Assembly: GCA_903927755.1 (NCBI GenBank)
Contig: CAIYOD010000167.1
Span: 1-64,000, forward strand
Reading direction: 5' to 3'
DNA length: 64,000 nt
Origin: an uncultured Thermoleophilia bacterium
GTDB taxonomy: Bacteria > Actinomycetota > Thermoleophilia > UBA2241
Part shown: piece by piece, positions 15,241 to 23,048 of the stretch
Position numbering within the stretch: the stretch's first letter is position 1
Layout: each line of letters begins with the position of its first letter
The notes under the pieces: generated by a model
The model's input: only the letters and a program-made list of their open reading frames with translations
What the model was told of the DNA's origin: nothing
Database searches by the model: none
Program-made: the position numbers and the translations under genes

Positions 15241-16272
15241 TCACGGCTCCGGCGTGCCGGAGCTGCGCGCCGGCGCCGCCGGCGACGGCGCGAGGCCGCC
15301 GGCCTGGAAGTCGCCGGAGTGGAGATGGACGGTGAGCGTGTAGGCGCCGGCGGCGCCGGGTGAGTACGTGTAGGCGCCCGGGCCGGTGCCGGGCTGCATC
15401 TTGGCGCCGCTGGTCGGGTCCTGCGGCCAATCCGCGTGCGCCTCTCCGACCGCGGCGGCCGGCGCCATCTCCGCGATGGTCGGCAGCGTCCCGGCGTGTT
15501 GCAGGGAGTACTGGCCCACGTAGGCGGCGAGGATCTTGCCGCTGCGGCGCAGGATCTCGTCCTCCAGGCTGGTCAGCAGCTGCTGCCACGGGCTGGTGAC
15601 GGTCGTCCCGGTGAGCACGTAGTCGTTCTTGAGGGCGCGGTGCAGACGCAGCGTGAACGACTGCCGGTCGGCCGCGACCTCGTAGGAGAAGGAGCCGTGG
15701 TCGGCTCGCTGGGTCATGTTCGCGTGATCCCACGGATTGCTCGGCCAGTAGCGATGCTGGGGCTCCAGGCCCACGGCGCCGTCGGAGTCCACGTCGGCAG
15801 GCAGGGGATAGACCCCTTCGTGGCCGGCGGCATAGTCCTCTACGTACTGACGGATGAGGTTGATGCCCTCTTCGCTGCGGTGGTCGTAGGCGAGCATGAT
15901 GCTCTTGGGCATGCCGCCCGTGAGGACGACGACGCCGCCGTCCAGGTAGCCCACCAGCCGGTAGCGGCGGCGGTCGGCGCTGACGCGGTAGCGATAGTGG
16001 CCCCGGCCGACGCCGGGGGTCATGCGTGCACCGGTCCATGGGTCAGAGGGCCACCAGGAGGAGCTGCCGAGGTGGCCGGCGCGGACCTTGGTGGCGACGG
16101 GATAGGAGAAGTACCTGGCCGCGCCCTCACGGTCGATGAGCCCGCGGATGGCCATGAGGGCGTCGCGCATCTGCGTAGTGGGGGAGGCGGCGCGGGCCGG
16201 CGCGGCAGCGCCCGCGCCCAGACAGGCCGCCGTGAGCAGCACGGCGCAGAGGATGAGAGTGCGTCGGATCAT
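15241..16272 (-). CDS. Secreted three-repeat NPWTG-domain protein
   Basis: 343 residues, signal peptide at about 1-32 (TLILCAVLLTAACLGAGA). Three copies of the domain: WWPSDPWTGARMTPG with GHYRYRV, YWPSNPWDHANMTQRAD with GSFSYEV, and the diverged DWPQDPTSGAKMQPGTG with GAYTYSPG. The first two repeats align closely with the two repeats of the protein at 12183-12893 (shared YDHR-SEEG/GEEG and PSNPWDH), so one arose from the other and the third copy was added or lost. It runs divergently from mtbB. The 154-bp gap carries mtbB's likely promoter. It may be an exported, possibly surface-bound, protein; no enzymatic motif is visible. Confidence 0.78.
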   Translation of the reverse strand: MIRRTLILCAVLLTAACLGAGAAAPARAASPTTQMRDALMAIRGLIDREGAARYFSYPVATKVRAGHLGSSSWWPSDPWTGARMTPGVGRGHYRYRVSADRRRYRLVGYLDGGVVVLTGGMPKSIMLAYDHRSEEGINLIRQYVEDYAAGHEGVYPLPADVDSDGAVGLEPQHRYWPSNPWDHANMTQRADHGSFSYEVAADRQSFTLRLHRALKNDYVLTGTTVTSPWQQLLTSLEDEILRRSGKILAAYVGQYSLQHAGTLPTIAEMAPAAAVGEAHADWPQDPTSGAKMQPGTGPGAYTYSPGAAGAYTLTVHLHSGDFQAGGLAPSPAAPARSSGTPEP

Positions 16273-16360
16273 GTGGTCGGGCCCCTTCGTCCTCTCAAGT
16301 GTCGCTGCGTGTACGAGACGGGTCAACCGGGCTGTGCGTTCGCGGCCCGGCGCCTGCTGA

Positions 16361-16366
16361 TACGAT
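16361..16366 (+). promoter_or_regulatory. Possible -10 of mtbB
   Basis: TACGAT lies 60 bases before the mtbB GTG. A weak TTCGCG (16339-16344) is 16 bp upstream. This is only a candidate. Confidence 0.3.
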
Positions 16367-16426
16367 TCGCCCCGAGCGCCGCAGGGCCTGCGGCCGGCGC
16401 ACGACTTTCGAGGCGAGGAGCTGGCG

Positions 16427-17812
16427 GTGGAAGCGAAGGTCCCGACCCGCATGGGGGACGGCTACATGGTCGAGATGACGCGCAGCGAGCTGCGCGCCGA
16501 TCTCGAGGATGCGACGCAGGCGGCGGCGGGCAAGGCCAAGGTCCCGCCACTCGCCCAGGAGGAGCTCGACCACCTCCTCGACATCTACGCCTCGCGCGCG
16601 GCCTTCACCTCCGTCGACATCGGCGACCAGGTGGTCCTCAGCTGCGACGGTGGCGGCAGCAAGATGACCGGCACCGACCTCCTCGACCTGCTCGAGAGCG
16701 AGCAGCGGCTGGGCCAGGACATCCTCGAGCTCTGGCACATCGAGTACAGCTACAAGGCGATCAAGACGATTCTGCCGTTCCAGCAGCAGGTGATGCAGAA
16801 CTGCCAGTTGATGATGACGGCCCCGGTGCAGTACGGCGCCCAGCCCAATCTGGCCTTCTACAGCAAGCCCGACGGGCCGGCGGACAACTGGTTCGAGCTG
16901 CTGCCGCGCGGGGACATCGCCGGCGCCCGCGCGGCGATCGCCGAGGCCATGGACCACGCCACCAAGGACTTCATCTACGTGGGCGAGGGCATGCTGGACG
17001 CCGGCGCCGACGGCATGGACTTCGACACCACGGGAGGCGCCGGCGACGCCGACTTCTTCAGCACCCTGCGGGCGGTGAAGCACCTCCGCGCGAAGTACCC
17101 GGACGCCGGCATCGAGGTCGGCATGGCCGGCGAGTTCGTGATCGGCGTGCACGGCGAGCTCGAGTGGGAGGGCCGGCGGCTCGCCGGGTTGTGGCCGAAG
17201 GAGCAGCTCGAGGTGTGTCAGGACGCCGGCGCCACCATCTTCGGGCCGGCGGTGAACATCCGCACCGGCAAGAGCTGCGCCTGGAACGCGGCGTACTCGA
17301 TCACGGTGTGCAAGCCGGCGATGGACGTCGCCCGCATCCCCGTGCACCCCAACGTGGGCGAGGGCGTCGGCGGCGTGCCGGTGAACGGGTACCCGCCCGA
17401 GGACGCGGCGTCCCGGGCGGCCAAGGCTCACGTCGACATCCTCCGGTGCGACGGGTTGTAGGTGGGCTCGGGTGACTCCAGAGGCATGGATGTCACCCAC
17501 GCGCTCGCCGCGGGCATGGGCGGGATGCGTACGGCCGGAGACCTGGTCGCGCGCATGCAGATGGCCCGCGGGATGCGCCTCGAGCCGGCGAAGCGGTACG
17601 TCGCCGGCAAGCTCGGCTGCACGGTCCGCGATCTCAGTGACAGCTACGCGATGGAGCAGATCCGCGGCGAGAAGGGCCTCGGGCGGATCCTCGACCACTC
17701 CAACCTGCACCCGGGCGAGCCGAACGCGATGATGGCCAAGTTCCGCATCGCCGAACTGCTCGGCGTGCCGATCAGGTCGGTGGAGCGCTTTCGGGAGCTG
17801 GCGGGGCTGTAG
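16427..17812 (+). CDS. mtbB: Dimethylamine methyltransferase with in-frame UAG (pyrrolysine)
   Basis: One gene of 462 codons with TAG at codon 345 (17459-17461). Before the amber: EAKVPTRMGDGYMVEMTRSE opening and a TIM-barrel body ending NVGEGVGGVPVNGYPPEDAA, HVDILRCDGL. After it, in the same frame: GSGDSRGMDVTHALAAGMGG and MRTAGDLVARMQMARGMR, continuing to the C-terminus. This is the order around pyrrolysine in dimethylamine:corrinoid methyltransferase MtbB (about 467 residues, Pyl near 356). The product methylates a corrinoid protein from dimethylamine. GTG at 16427 follows GAGGAG. The gene itself ends with a second TAG at 17810-17812, so the same codon is sense and stop within one gene. 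Its last 41 bp overlap the 3' end of an opposing membrane-protein gene. Confidence 0.93.
17459..17461 (+). other. Amber codon read as pyrrolysine in mtbB
   Basis: TAG in frame at codon 345; conserved MtbB text resumes immediately (VGSGDSRGM). Read-through is needed to make a full-length enzyme. Confidence 0.88.
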
Positions 17813-18266
17813 TCAGGATCCACGCCACCAGCGCCGCCGCGATCCCGATGGGCACGAGCAGCACGCCGACCAGCGTCGTGAGGTACATGCCGACGCCCGG
17901 ATCCAGGAACCCGAGCTGGGAGGCGGCATCCTGGGCGACGGCGAACACGGCGACCCCGAGCGCCGCCACGAGCGCGCCCAGGTAGATCGAGACGCGGCGC
18001 GGGCGCATGCGCAGCATGATGGCGCCCACGATCAGCACGGCGACGGCCAGGCCGAGCGCCGGCCATCCCCAGCGTGTCTGCAGCACGCCGTTGAGTTCCT
18101 CACCTCCGCTGAAGCTGAAGTTGACCCAGCCCGGGGCGTCCTCGTTGACCCAGGGCAGGAAGACCCCCGCGACGAGCACGGCGCCGGCGACCATGATCAG
18201 GACGGCGTCGCCGATCCAGTCACGGCGCATCAGGCGGGGCTGCTTGAGACGGCTGGGTCGCTTCAT
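17772..18266 (-). CDS. Four-helix membrane protein
   Basis: 164 residues with about four transmembrane helices (GDAVLIMVAGAVLVAGVFL, WPALGLAVAVLIVGAIML, VSIYLGALVAALGVAVFAV, YLTTLVGVLLVPIGIAAALV) and a Pro-rich C-terminus. The first loop after helix 1 contains WVNEDAPGWVNFSFSGGEE, probably outside. No family recognised. ATG at 18266 is preceded by GATACT with 6 bases between and no Shine-Dalgarno, so a leaderless mRNA is likely. Its last 41 bp overlap the opposing mtbB gene tail to tail. Confidence 0.65.
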   Translation of the reverse strand: MKRPSRLKQPRLMRRDWIGDAVLIMVAGAVLVAGVFLPWVNEDAPGWVNFSFSGGEELNGVLQTRWGWPALGLAVAVLIVGAIMLRMRPRRVSIYLGALVAALGVAVFAVAQDAASQLGFLDPGVGMYLTTLVGVLLVPIGIAAALVAWILTTAPPAPESAPPT

Positions 18267-18272
18267 GGGTCC

Positions 18273-18278
18273 AGTATC
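18273..18278 (-). promoter_or_regulatory. -10 element of a leaderless transcript
   Basis: GATACT on the minus strand ends 6 bases before the ATG at 18266. Confidence 0.4.
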
Positions 18279-18316
18279 GCCCATCCGGCCGCCATCTTGA
18301 ACCTGCCGAGGAGCGC

Positions 18317-18345
18317 TTGAGGTCGCGTCGAAGGGTGCCGATAGA
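18317..18345 (+). promoter_or_regulatory. Possible promoter of the 18374 lipoprotein
   Basis: TTGAGG (18317-18322) and GATAGA (18340-18345) with exactly 17 bp between, 28 bases before the ATG. Confidence 0.4.
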
Positions 18346-18373
18346 GGTGGCATCGACCCTGGAGGCACGCGAC

Positions 18374-18757
18374 ATGAAACGGATCACGAGTGCGGCGCTC
18401 GTCGTGCTGCTGGCGCTTGGCCTGGCCGCGGCGCTCGCCGGCTGCGGACTGCAGGACCAGGCGGTGGAGAACACCAGCGGCAAGATCGACGTGGCCAAGG
18501 ACGCCGCCGTCAAGGCGCAGCTGATGATGATCAACACGGGCATCCAGGCATACGCGGCCACGAGCAGCATCGCGCCGGCTGAGGCGTCGCAGGCGACGCT
18601 GGGCAACTTCGTGGATCCCTGGCCCGTGAACCCCTTCTCCAACCAGCCGATGAAGCCCGGCACGGGCGTGGGAGACTACGTCTACACGTCCGGCGCCGGC
18701 ACTTCGTACACCCTGGCGGTGAACCTCTCCGACGGAAGCACCTACACCGCACCGTGA
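18374..18757 (+). CDS. Single-repeat NPWTG-family lipoprotein
   Basis: 127 residues. The signal peptide ends in a lipobox (LAGC, Cys at about residue 24). One copy of the domain follows: helix AAVKAQLMMINTGIQAYAAT, then DPWPVNPFSNQPMKPGTGVG, DYVYTSGAGTSYTLAVNLSDG. It is the shortest family member in the window and defines the minimal unit: about 75 residues from the helix to the end. ATG at 18374 has GGAGGCACGCGAC before it. It is predicted to sit on the outer face of the membrane. Function unknown. Confidence 0.78.
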   Translation: MKRITSAALVVLLALGLAAALAGCGLQDQAVENTSGKIDVAKDAAVKAQLMMINTGIQAYAATSSIAPAEASQATLGNFVDPWPVNPFSNQPMKPGTGVGDYVYTSGAGTSYTLAVNLSDGSTYTAP

Positions 18758-18808
18758 TTTGAGACCCCCGCCGGCTCTTGCTACTGTAGGGCGTCGAAAG
18801 GGGTCGTC

Positions 18809-19933
18809 GTGGTGGGATTCTCTGGGAGTGGCTGGCGCGTGAAACTCGTGTTCGTGGCGCTGGGCGTCGCGTGCCTGCTCGCCGTCTCCCTCCCCATCGC
18901 CCTCGGCGGAGACTCCACCCCGACGTGGCAGCTCAAGAGCTACTACAGTCGCGGCGTCGACCGCAGCTTCAAAGCCGATGTCTACGAGGAGATGGCGCGC
19001 GTGCCGCGCGTGCTGGTCTTCGGCGGTTCGCGCGGCCTGCGCATGGACCCGGCCGCCATCAAGAAGAAGACGGGCCTCACCGCCTTCAACTTCGCCTTTC
19101 ACAACGGCCGTCCGGAGGACGCCTGGGCGATCACCGACTGGGTGATCGACAGCCATCCCGACAAGCCGCCGACCGTCATCTGGTGCCTGCAGGCGACCAC
19201 TCTCGCGGACGTGCCCATGAACCCGGGCCTCATCGTCGACGAGCGGCTCTCGCAGGCGTTCCCCGAGTCGCTCGTCGCGGCCAAGACGGCCTGGGCCATG
19301 AAGCAGCACAAGCGCAACATCCTCTCCGGCCGCCGCTTCGGCCACGACGGGATGCTGTGGTGGAACGGCTACGACACGAAGCGCCAGGCGGGGCTCACGC
19401 TGCAGCAGTCCCTGGACGGCTACCTCGACGCCGACATGCTCGCCAAGGCGGGCAACGGCAAGATCCCGCACAACACCCGCGCCATGGCCTACTTCGTGCA
19501 GACGATCCGCCTGCTCAACAAGAACCACATCAAGCCGCTGATCGTCATCATGCCGTACCATCCCCGTGCGCTGAACGCGTTCCTCTCGGTGGGATGGGGC
19601 GCCAAGCAGCGGTGGCTGAACGGCTACCTCTCCAGGTTGTCGAAGCACCTGGACTTCAAGGTGCTCAACTGCCTGCACATCAGCACCTTCGGGGGCACGT
19701 CGGGGGGGTTCTACGACGGCGCGCACCTCACGGCGGACAACTCGCGCAGGCTCATCCGGTACTGCATCGCGCACGCGCCGGGCTGCTTCAAGCTGCCGAA
19801 GCCGCCGGCGCCGACGCCGAGCCCGTCGCCGAGTCCGAGCCCGAGCACCAGCGCCGTGCCGGCGCTCGTGCCGGCCCCGGAGTACACTCCGGTGCCCGAG
19901 GACACGAGCGCGCCCGCGGACTTCCTCGAGTGA
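18809..19933 (+). CDS. Membrane-anchored SGNH-fold protein
   Basis: 374 residues. An N-terminal transmembrane helix or uncleaved signal (LVFVALGVACLLAVSLPIAL) is followed by an SGNH-type domain: RVLVFGGSRGLRMDP around residue 75 has a Ser in a Gly-rich turn, and GFYDGAHLTADNSRRLI near residue 305 has the Asp-x-x-His pair of GDSL/SGNH hydrolases. Such domains act as esterases or as polysaccharide O-acetyltransferase partners (AlgX/AlgJ-like). The C-terminus is a Pro/Ser-rich spacer. GTG start at 18809 follows GAAAGGGG. The gap to the opposing flavoprotein gene has a hairpin at 19946-19966. Confidence 0.72.
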   Translation: MVGFSGSGWRVKLVFVALGVACLLAVSLPIALGGDSTPTWQLKSYYSRGVDRSFKADVYEEMARVPRVLVFGGSRGLRMDPAAIKKKTGLTAFNFAFHNGRPEDAWAITDWVIDSHPDKPPTVIWCLQATTLADVPMNPGLIVDERLSQAFPESLVAAKTAWAMKQHKRNILSGRRFGHDGMLWWNGYDTKRQAGLTLQQSLDGYLDADMLAKAGNGKIPHNTRAMAYFVQTIRLLNKNHIKPLIVIMPYHPRALNAFLSVGWGAKQRWLNGYLSRLSKHLDFKVLNCLHISTFGGTSGGFYDGAHLTADNSRRLIRYCIAHAPGCFKLPKPPAPTPSPSPSPSPSTSAVPALVPAPEYTPVPEDTSAPADFLE

Positions 19934-19945
19934 GTTGAGGGGGGC

Positions 19946-19966
19946 CCCGGGCGCGGAACGCCCGGG
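19946..19966. terminator. Hairpin between converging genes
   Basis: An 8-bp stem (19946-19953 with 19959-19966) closes loop CGGAA. Both flanking genes run into it. Confidence 0.5.
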
Positions 19967-19999
19967 CCGCCGCTCAGGGCGGGGCGCCCGGCCGCGGGC

Positions 20000-21376
20000 T
20001 CAGGCGCCGATCAGCTTCTTCACGTAGGTCGCCCGCTTGCTCGGGCGGCCCGTCCGCACCTCCACGTCGTCGGCGCTCCCCATGGCCTTCAGCGCCGCGT
20101 TCACGCCGATCCAGCGCAGCGGCTCCGGCTCCCACGCCTTGGAGTGATGGTTGACCCATGGCAGCACCGTGAGCTCCGTCTGCTGCCCCAGGATGAGGTC
20201 TCGCAGCGTGCGCCCGGCGAGGTTCGTCGTCGACACCCCGTCGCCGACGTAGGCGCCGGCCCAGGCCATACCTGAGTCCCGGTCCAGGCCGACCGACGTG
20301 TACCAGTCGCGGGGCGCGGCGATCGCCCCTCCCCAGTGGTGCGTGACCTTGGCGTCGCCGATGGCCGGGAAGAGCTCGCCGAGCAGTGCGTGCAGGTGGT
20401 CGCGAACGGCCGGGTCGCGCTCGAACTGCTCGCTGAGGCGCGAACCGAAGTGGTAGGGCGCGCCGCGCCCGCCGATGGCGATGCGGCCGTCGTCGGTGTG
20501 CATCGCGTAGAAGATGAGGAAGCGGAAGTCGCCGAAGACCTCCTGGCCGGTCCACCCGATCTCCTTCCAGAAGGAGTCGGGGAGCGGCTCGGTGCCGATC
20601 ATCAGCGAGTAGATGGGGACGAGCGTGCGCTCGTAGCCGGGCAACTCGGGGGTGAACGCCTCCGTGGCCCGCACGACGACGTCGGCGCGCACGTCACCGA
20701 ACACCGTAGACGCGACGTGCGGCTCGATGCGGGTGACCGGGGTGTGCTCGTAGATGGACACCCCCAGCTTCTCGACGACGTCGGCGAGCCCGCGGGCGAG
20801 GCGGGCCGGGTCGACGGCGGCGCCGTGCGGCGTGTAGCCGGCGCCGAGGCACCCGGCCACTCGGACGCGCTCGCGCAGGTCGGCGGCGCCGAGTACCCGG
20901 TAGTCCTCCTCCCCGAAGCCCCACTCGCGTTCGTACTCGACCGCCTCGTGCATCCGCAGGAGTTGCACCGGCGTCAGTGCGAGGTCCAGCTGACCGCCGA
21001 GGTGGAAGCGCGCGTCGATGCCCTCGTCGTCCACGACGCGCGCGATCTCGTACACCGTGTGGTGGAGAGCGCGCTGCTGGTCGACGACCGCCTGCCGGCC
21101 GTGCGTCCTGGCGGCGAGCTCCCGGGAGCCTGGGAAGGTGGTGTGGCACCAGCCGCCGTTGCGCCCGGAGGCGCCGAACCCGGCGATCTCGCGCTCCAGC
21201 ACCGCGATCCGAAGGTGCGGGTCCGCCAGCTTGAGGTAGTAGGCGGTCCACAGGCCGGTGAAGCCGGCGCCCACGATGGCGACGTCGACGTCGATGGGAC
21301 CGGGGAGGGAGGGGCGCGGGGCGAGCTCGCCGGGAACGCCGTCGAGCCACATGCTGCGGGCGCGGTAGTCGGTCAT
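20000..21376 (-). CDS. FAD-dependent amine/amino-acid oxidoreductase (DAO family)
   Basis: 458 residues. VDVAIVGAGFTGLWTAYYL is the FAD-binding start and GRNGGWCHTTFPGS the second flavin block found in PuuB-type gamma-glutamylputrescine oxidases; WAGAYVGDGVSTTNLAGR near the C-terminus closes the FAD site. It would oxidise a secondary amine or amino acid with oxygen or another acceptor. ATG at 21376 follows AAGGAG. No transporter or deaminase is adjacent, so the substrate is uncertain; the methylamine genes upstream suggest but do not prove an N-methyl substrate. Confidence 0.82.
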   Translation of the reverse strand: MTDYRARSMWLDGVPGELAPRPSLPGPIDVDVAIVGAGFTGLWTAYYLKLADPHLRIAVLEREIAGFGASGRNGGWCHTTFPGSRELAARTHGRQAVVDQQRALHHTVYEIARVVDDEGIDARFHLGGQLDLALTPVQLLRMHEAVEYEREWGFGEEDYRVLGAADLRERVRVAGCLGAGYTPHGAAVDPARLARGLADVVEKLGVSIYEHTPVTRIEPHVASTVFGDVRADVVVRATEAFTPELPGYERTLVPIYSLMIGTEPLPDSFWKEIGWTGQEVFGDFRFLIFYAMHTDDGRIAIGGRGAPYHFGSRLSEQFERDPAVRDHLHALLGELFPAIGDAKVTHHWGGAIAAPRDWYTSVGLDRDSGMAWAGAYVGDGVSTTNLAGRTLRDLILGQQTELTVLPWVNHHSKAWEPEPLRWIGVNAALKAMGSADDVEVRTGRPSKRATYVKKLIGA

Positions 21377-21492
21377 GTCTGGCTCCTTGGAGGGTGAGCC
21401 GATGCTAGCAAATGCGTCGGGGGCGCGGCAGCGGCCGGGTTTGCCTGGTGGAACAAAGGGTGCGACGAGGACTCGCCCGGGAGGTGAGCAGG

Positions 21493-22113
21493 ATGAGCGC
21501 GAGCAGGTTCGAGGAAGCCTACGAGGGAACGCCGCCCTGGGACATCGGCAGGGCACAGCCGGCGTTCGAGCGAGTCGTCGGCGCCGGGCTGGTTTCGGGG
21601 CCGGTGCTGGACGCGGGCTGTGGCACTGGGGAGAACGCACTGTTCTTCGCCTCCCGCGGCTTCCAGGCGGTCGGCGTGGACGCCGTGGAGGCGGCGGTGA
21701 CCGCCGCGCGCGCCAAGGCTGCGGCGCGCGGCGTGACGGCGGAGTTCCTGGTGCACGACGCCCTCGCCCTCGGTGAGCTCGGGCGGCGCTTCGGGACGGT
21801 CGTGGACTCCGGCCTCTTCCACACCTTCGATGACGGCGAGCGGCCCTTGTACGTCGCTTCGCTCGCCGCCGCCACAGCCCTCCGTGCTCGCGTGTTCGTC
21901 CTCTGCTTCAGCGAGCGCGAGCTCGGGGACGGTGGTCCGCGGCGCGTGACGCAGGCCGAGTTGCGCCAGGCGTTCGACGCACCGCCCTTCCGTGTGGTCG
22001 ACATCGAGACGGCGGAGATGGCGACGAACCTCGGCGGAGGCCGCAAGGCCTGGCTGGCGAGCATCGAACGGGTAGCCGCGCCGCGATCGTGGGCGGCCGT
22101 GGCGGAGGGCTAG
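21493..22113 (+). CDS. Class I SAM-dependent methyltransferase
   Basis: 206 residues. VLDAGCGTGENALFFASRG is motif I of SAM-binding methyltransferases, GVDAVEAAVTAAR is the next strand, and VDSGLFHTFDD the post-II region. The start FEEAYEGTPPWDIGRAQPAF resembles thiopurine/tellurite-type small-molecule methyltransferases. Acceptor unknown. ATG at 21493 follows GGAGGTGAGC. The gene ends with TAG and overlaps the end of the opposing quinone oxidoreductase by 4 bp, so the two stop codons share bases. Confidence 0.85.
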   Translation: MSASRFEEAYEGTPPWDIGRAQPAFERVVGAGLVSGPVLDAGCGTGENALFFASRGFQAVGVDAVEAAVTAARAKAAARGVTAEFLVHDALALGELGRRFGTVVDSGLFHTFDDGERPLYVASLAAATALRARVFVLCFSERELGDGGPRRVTQAELRQAFDAPPFRVVDIETAEMATNLGGGRKAWLASIERVAAPRSWAAVAEG

Positions 22114-23045
22114 GGGACGAGCACCAGCCGGCCGAGGGCCGGCCGCTCCATGAGCAGACGGTGTGCCCGTGGAGCCTCCGCGAGGGGGAGCTCGCGGCCC
22201 ACCACGGGCCTCAGGACGCCGCTGTTCAGGCCGGCGTCCACGGCGGCGCGGGCGGCCTCCACCTCGTGCGGCCGCGCGTTGGGCAGGCGCATGCCGAGGA
22301 TCGCGCCCTCGGCGTTCATGAGGTCGCGGGCGTCGATCTCCACCGGCCCGCGACTGCCCACCACCATCACCCGCCCGCGCGGCGCGAGCGCCTTGAGGTC
22401 GGCGCCGAGGTTGGCGTTGGCGAGGAACTCGACGATGAGGTCGAACCCGCGTCCGCCGGTGTGCTCGATCGCCGCCTCGAGGTGCGACGGGTCGCGGTGG
22501 TCGAGCACGCGCACGTCGCCCTGCGCCGCGACCAGCTCGCGGCCGGCCTCGCTGCCAGCCGTACCGGTGACCTCGAGGCCGGCGGCCAGCGCCAGCTGCA
22601 TCGTGGGCAGGCCGACGCCGCCGGACGCGCCGTGGATCAGCACACGCTCGCCGGCGACGGCGAGGGCGCGCTGGAACAGCGCGCGGTAGGCGGTCGTGTA
22701 CGGGATGCCCAGAGCCGCGCCCTGCGCGTAGGAGAGGCCGTCCGGCAGCGGCCGGACGTCCTCCTCGCGGCACAGGGCGTACTCCGCGTACGTGCCGCCG
22801 AGCGACCCCGTGACGTAGACGCGCTCGCCGGTGTCCATGCGCACGCCGGCGCCGTCGGCGCCCGGGGTGTAGGGGAGGGTGGGCAGCTCGCTGTAGGCGC
22901 CCGCCCTGACATAGGTCTCCGCGGGATTGACTCCCGCCGCCTGGACGCGGACCAGCACCTCGCCCTCAACGGGCTCCGGTTTCGGTAGCTCTTCCAGCAG
23001 GAGGACATCGGGATCACCGAACTCGTGGACGCGGACGGCGCGCAT
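22110..23045 (-). CDS. Zinc-independent quinone oxidoreductase (QOR/MDR family)
   Basis: 311 residues, a medium-chain dehydrogenase/reductase. The start RAVRVHEFGDPDVLLLEELP, AAGVNPAETYVRAGAY and the NADPH motif VLIHGASGGVGLPTMQLA are typical of the NADPH:quinone reductase group; the structural-zinc cysteines are absent. Reduces quinones or enones with NADPH. ATG at 23045 follows AGGAGACTGAGCC. Ends with TAG. Confidence 0.9.
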   Translation of the reverse strand: MRAVRVHEFGDPDVLLLEELPKPEPVEGEVLVRVQAAGVNPAETYVRAGAYSELPTLPYTPGADGAGVRMDTGERVYVTGSLGGTYAEYALCREEDVRPLPDGLSYAQGAALGIPYTTAYRALFQRALAVAGERVLIHGASGGVGLPTMQLALAAGLEVTGTAGSEAGRELVAAQGDVRVLDHRDPSHLEAAIEHTGGRGFDLIVEFLANANLGADLKALAPRGRVMVVGSRGPVEIDARDLMNAEGAILGMRLPNARPHEVEAARAAVDAGLNSGVLRPVVGRELPLAEAPRAHRLLMERPALGRLVLVP

Positions 23046-23048
23046 GGC

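Noticed and set aside
12890-17812. mttB and mtbB as pseudogenes
   Set aside because: Each has exactly one stop, always TAG, always at the column where these families carry pyrrolysine, with intact conserved text after it.
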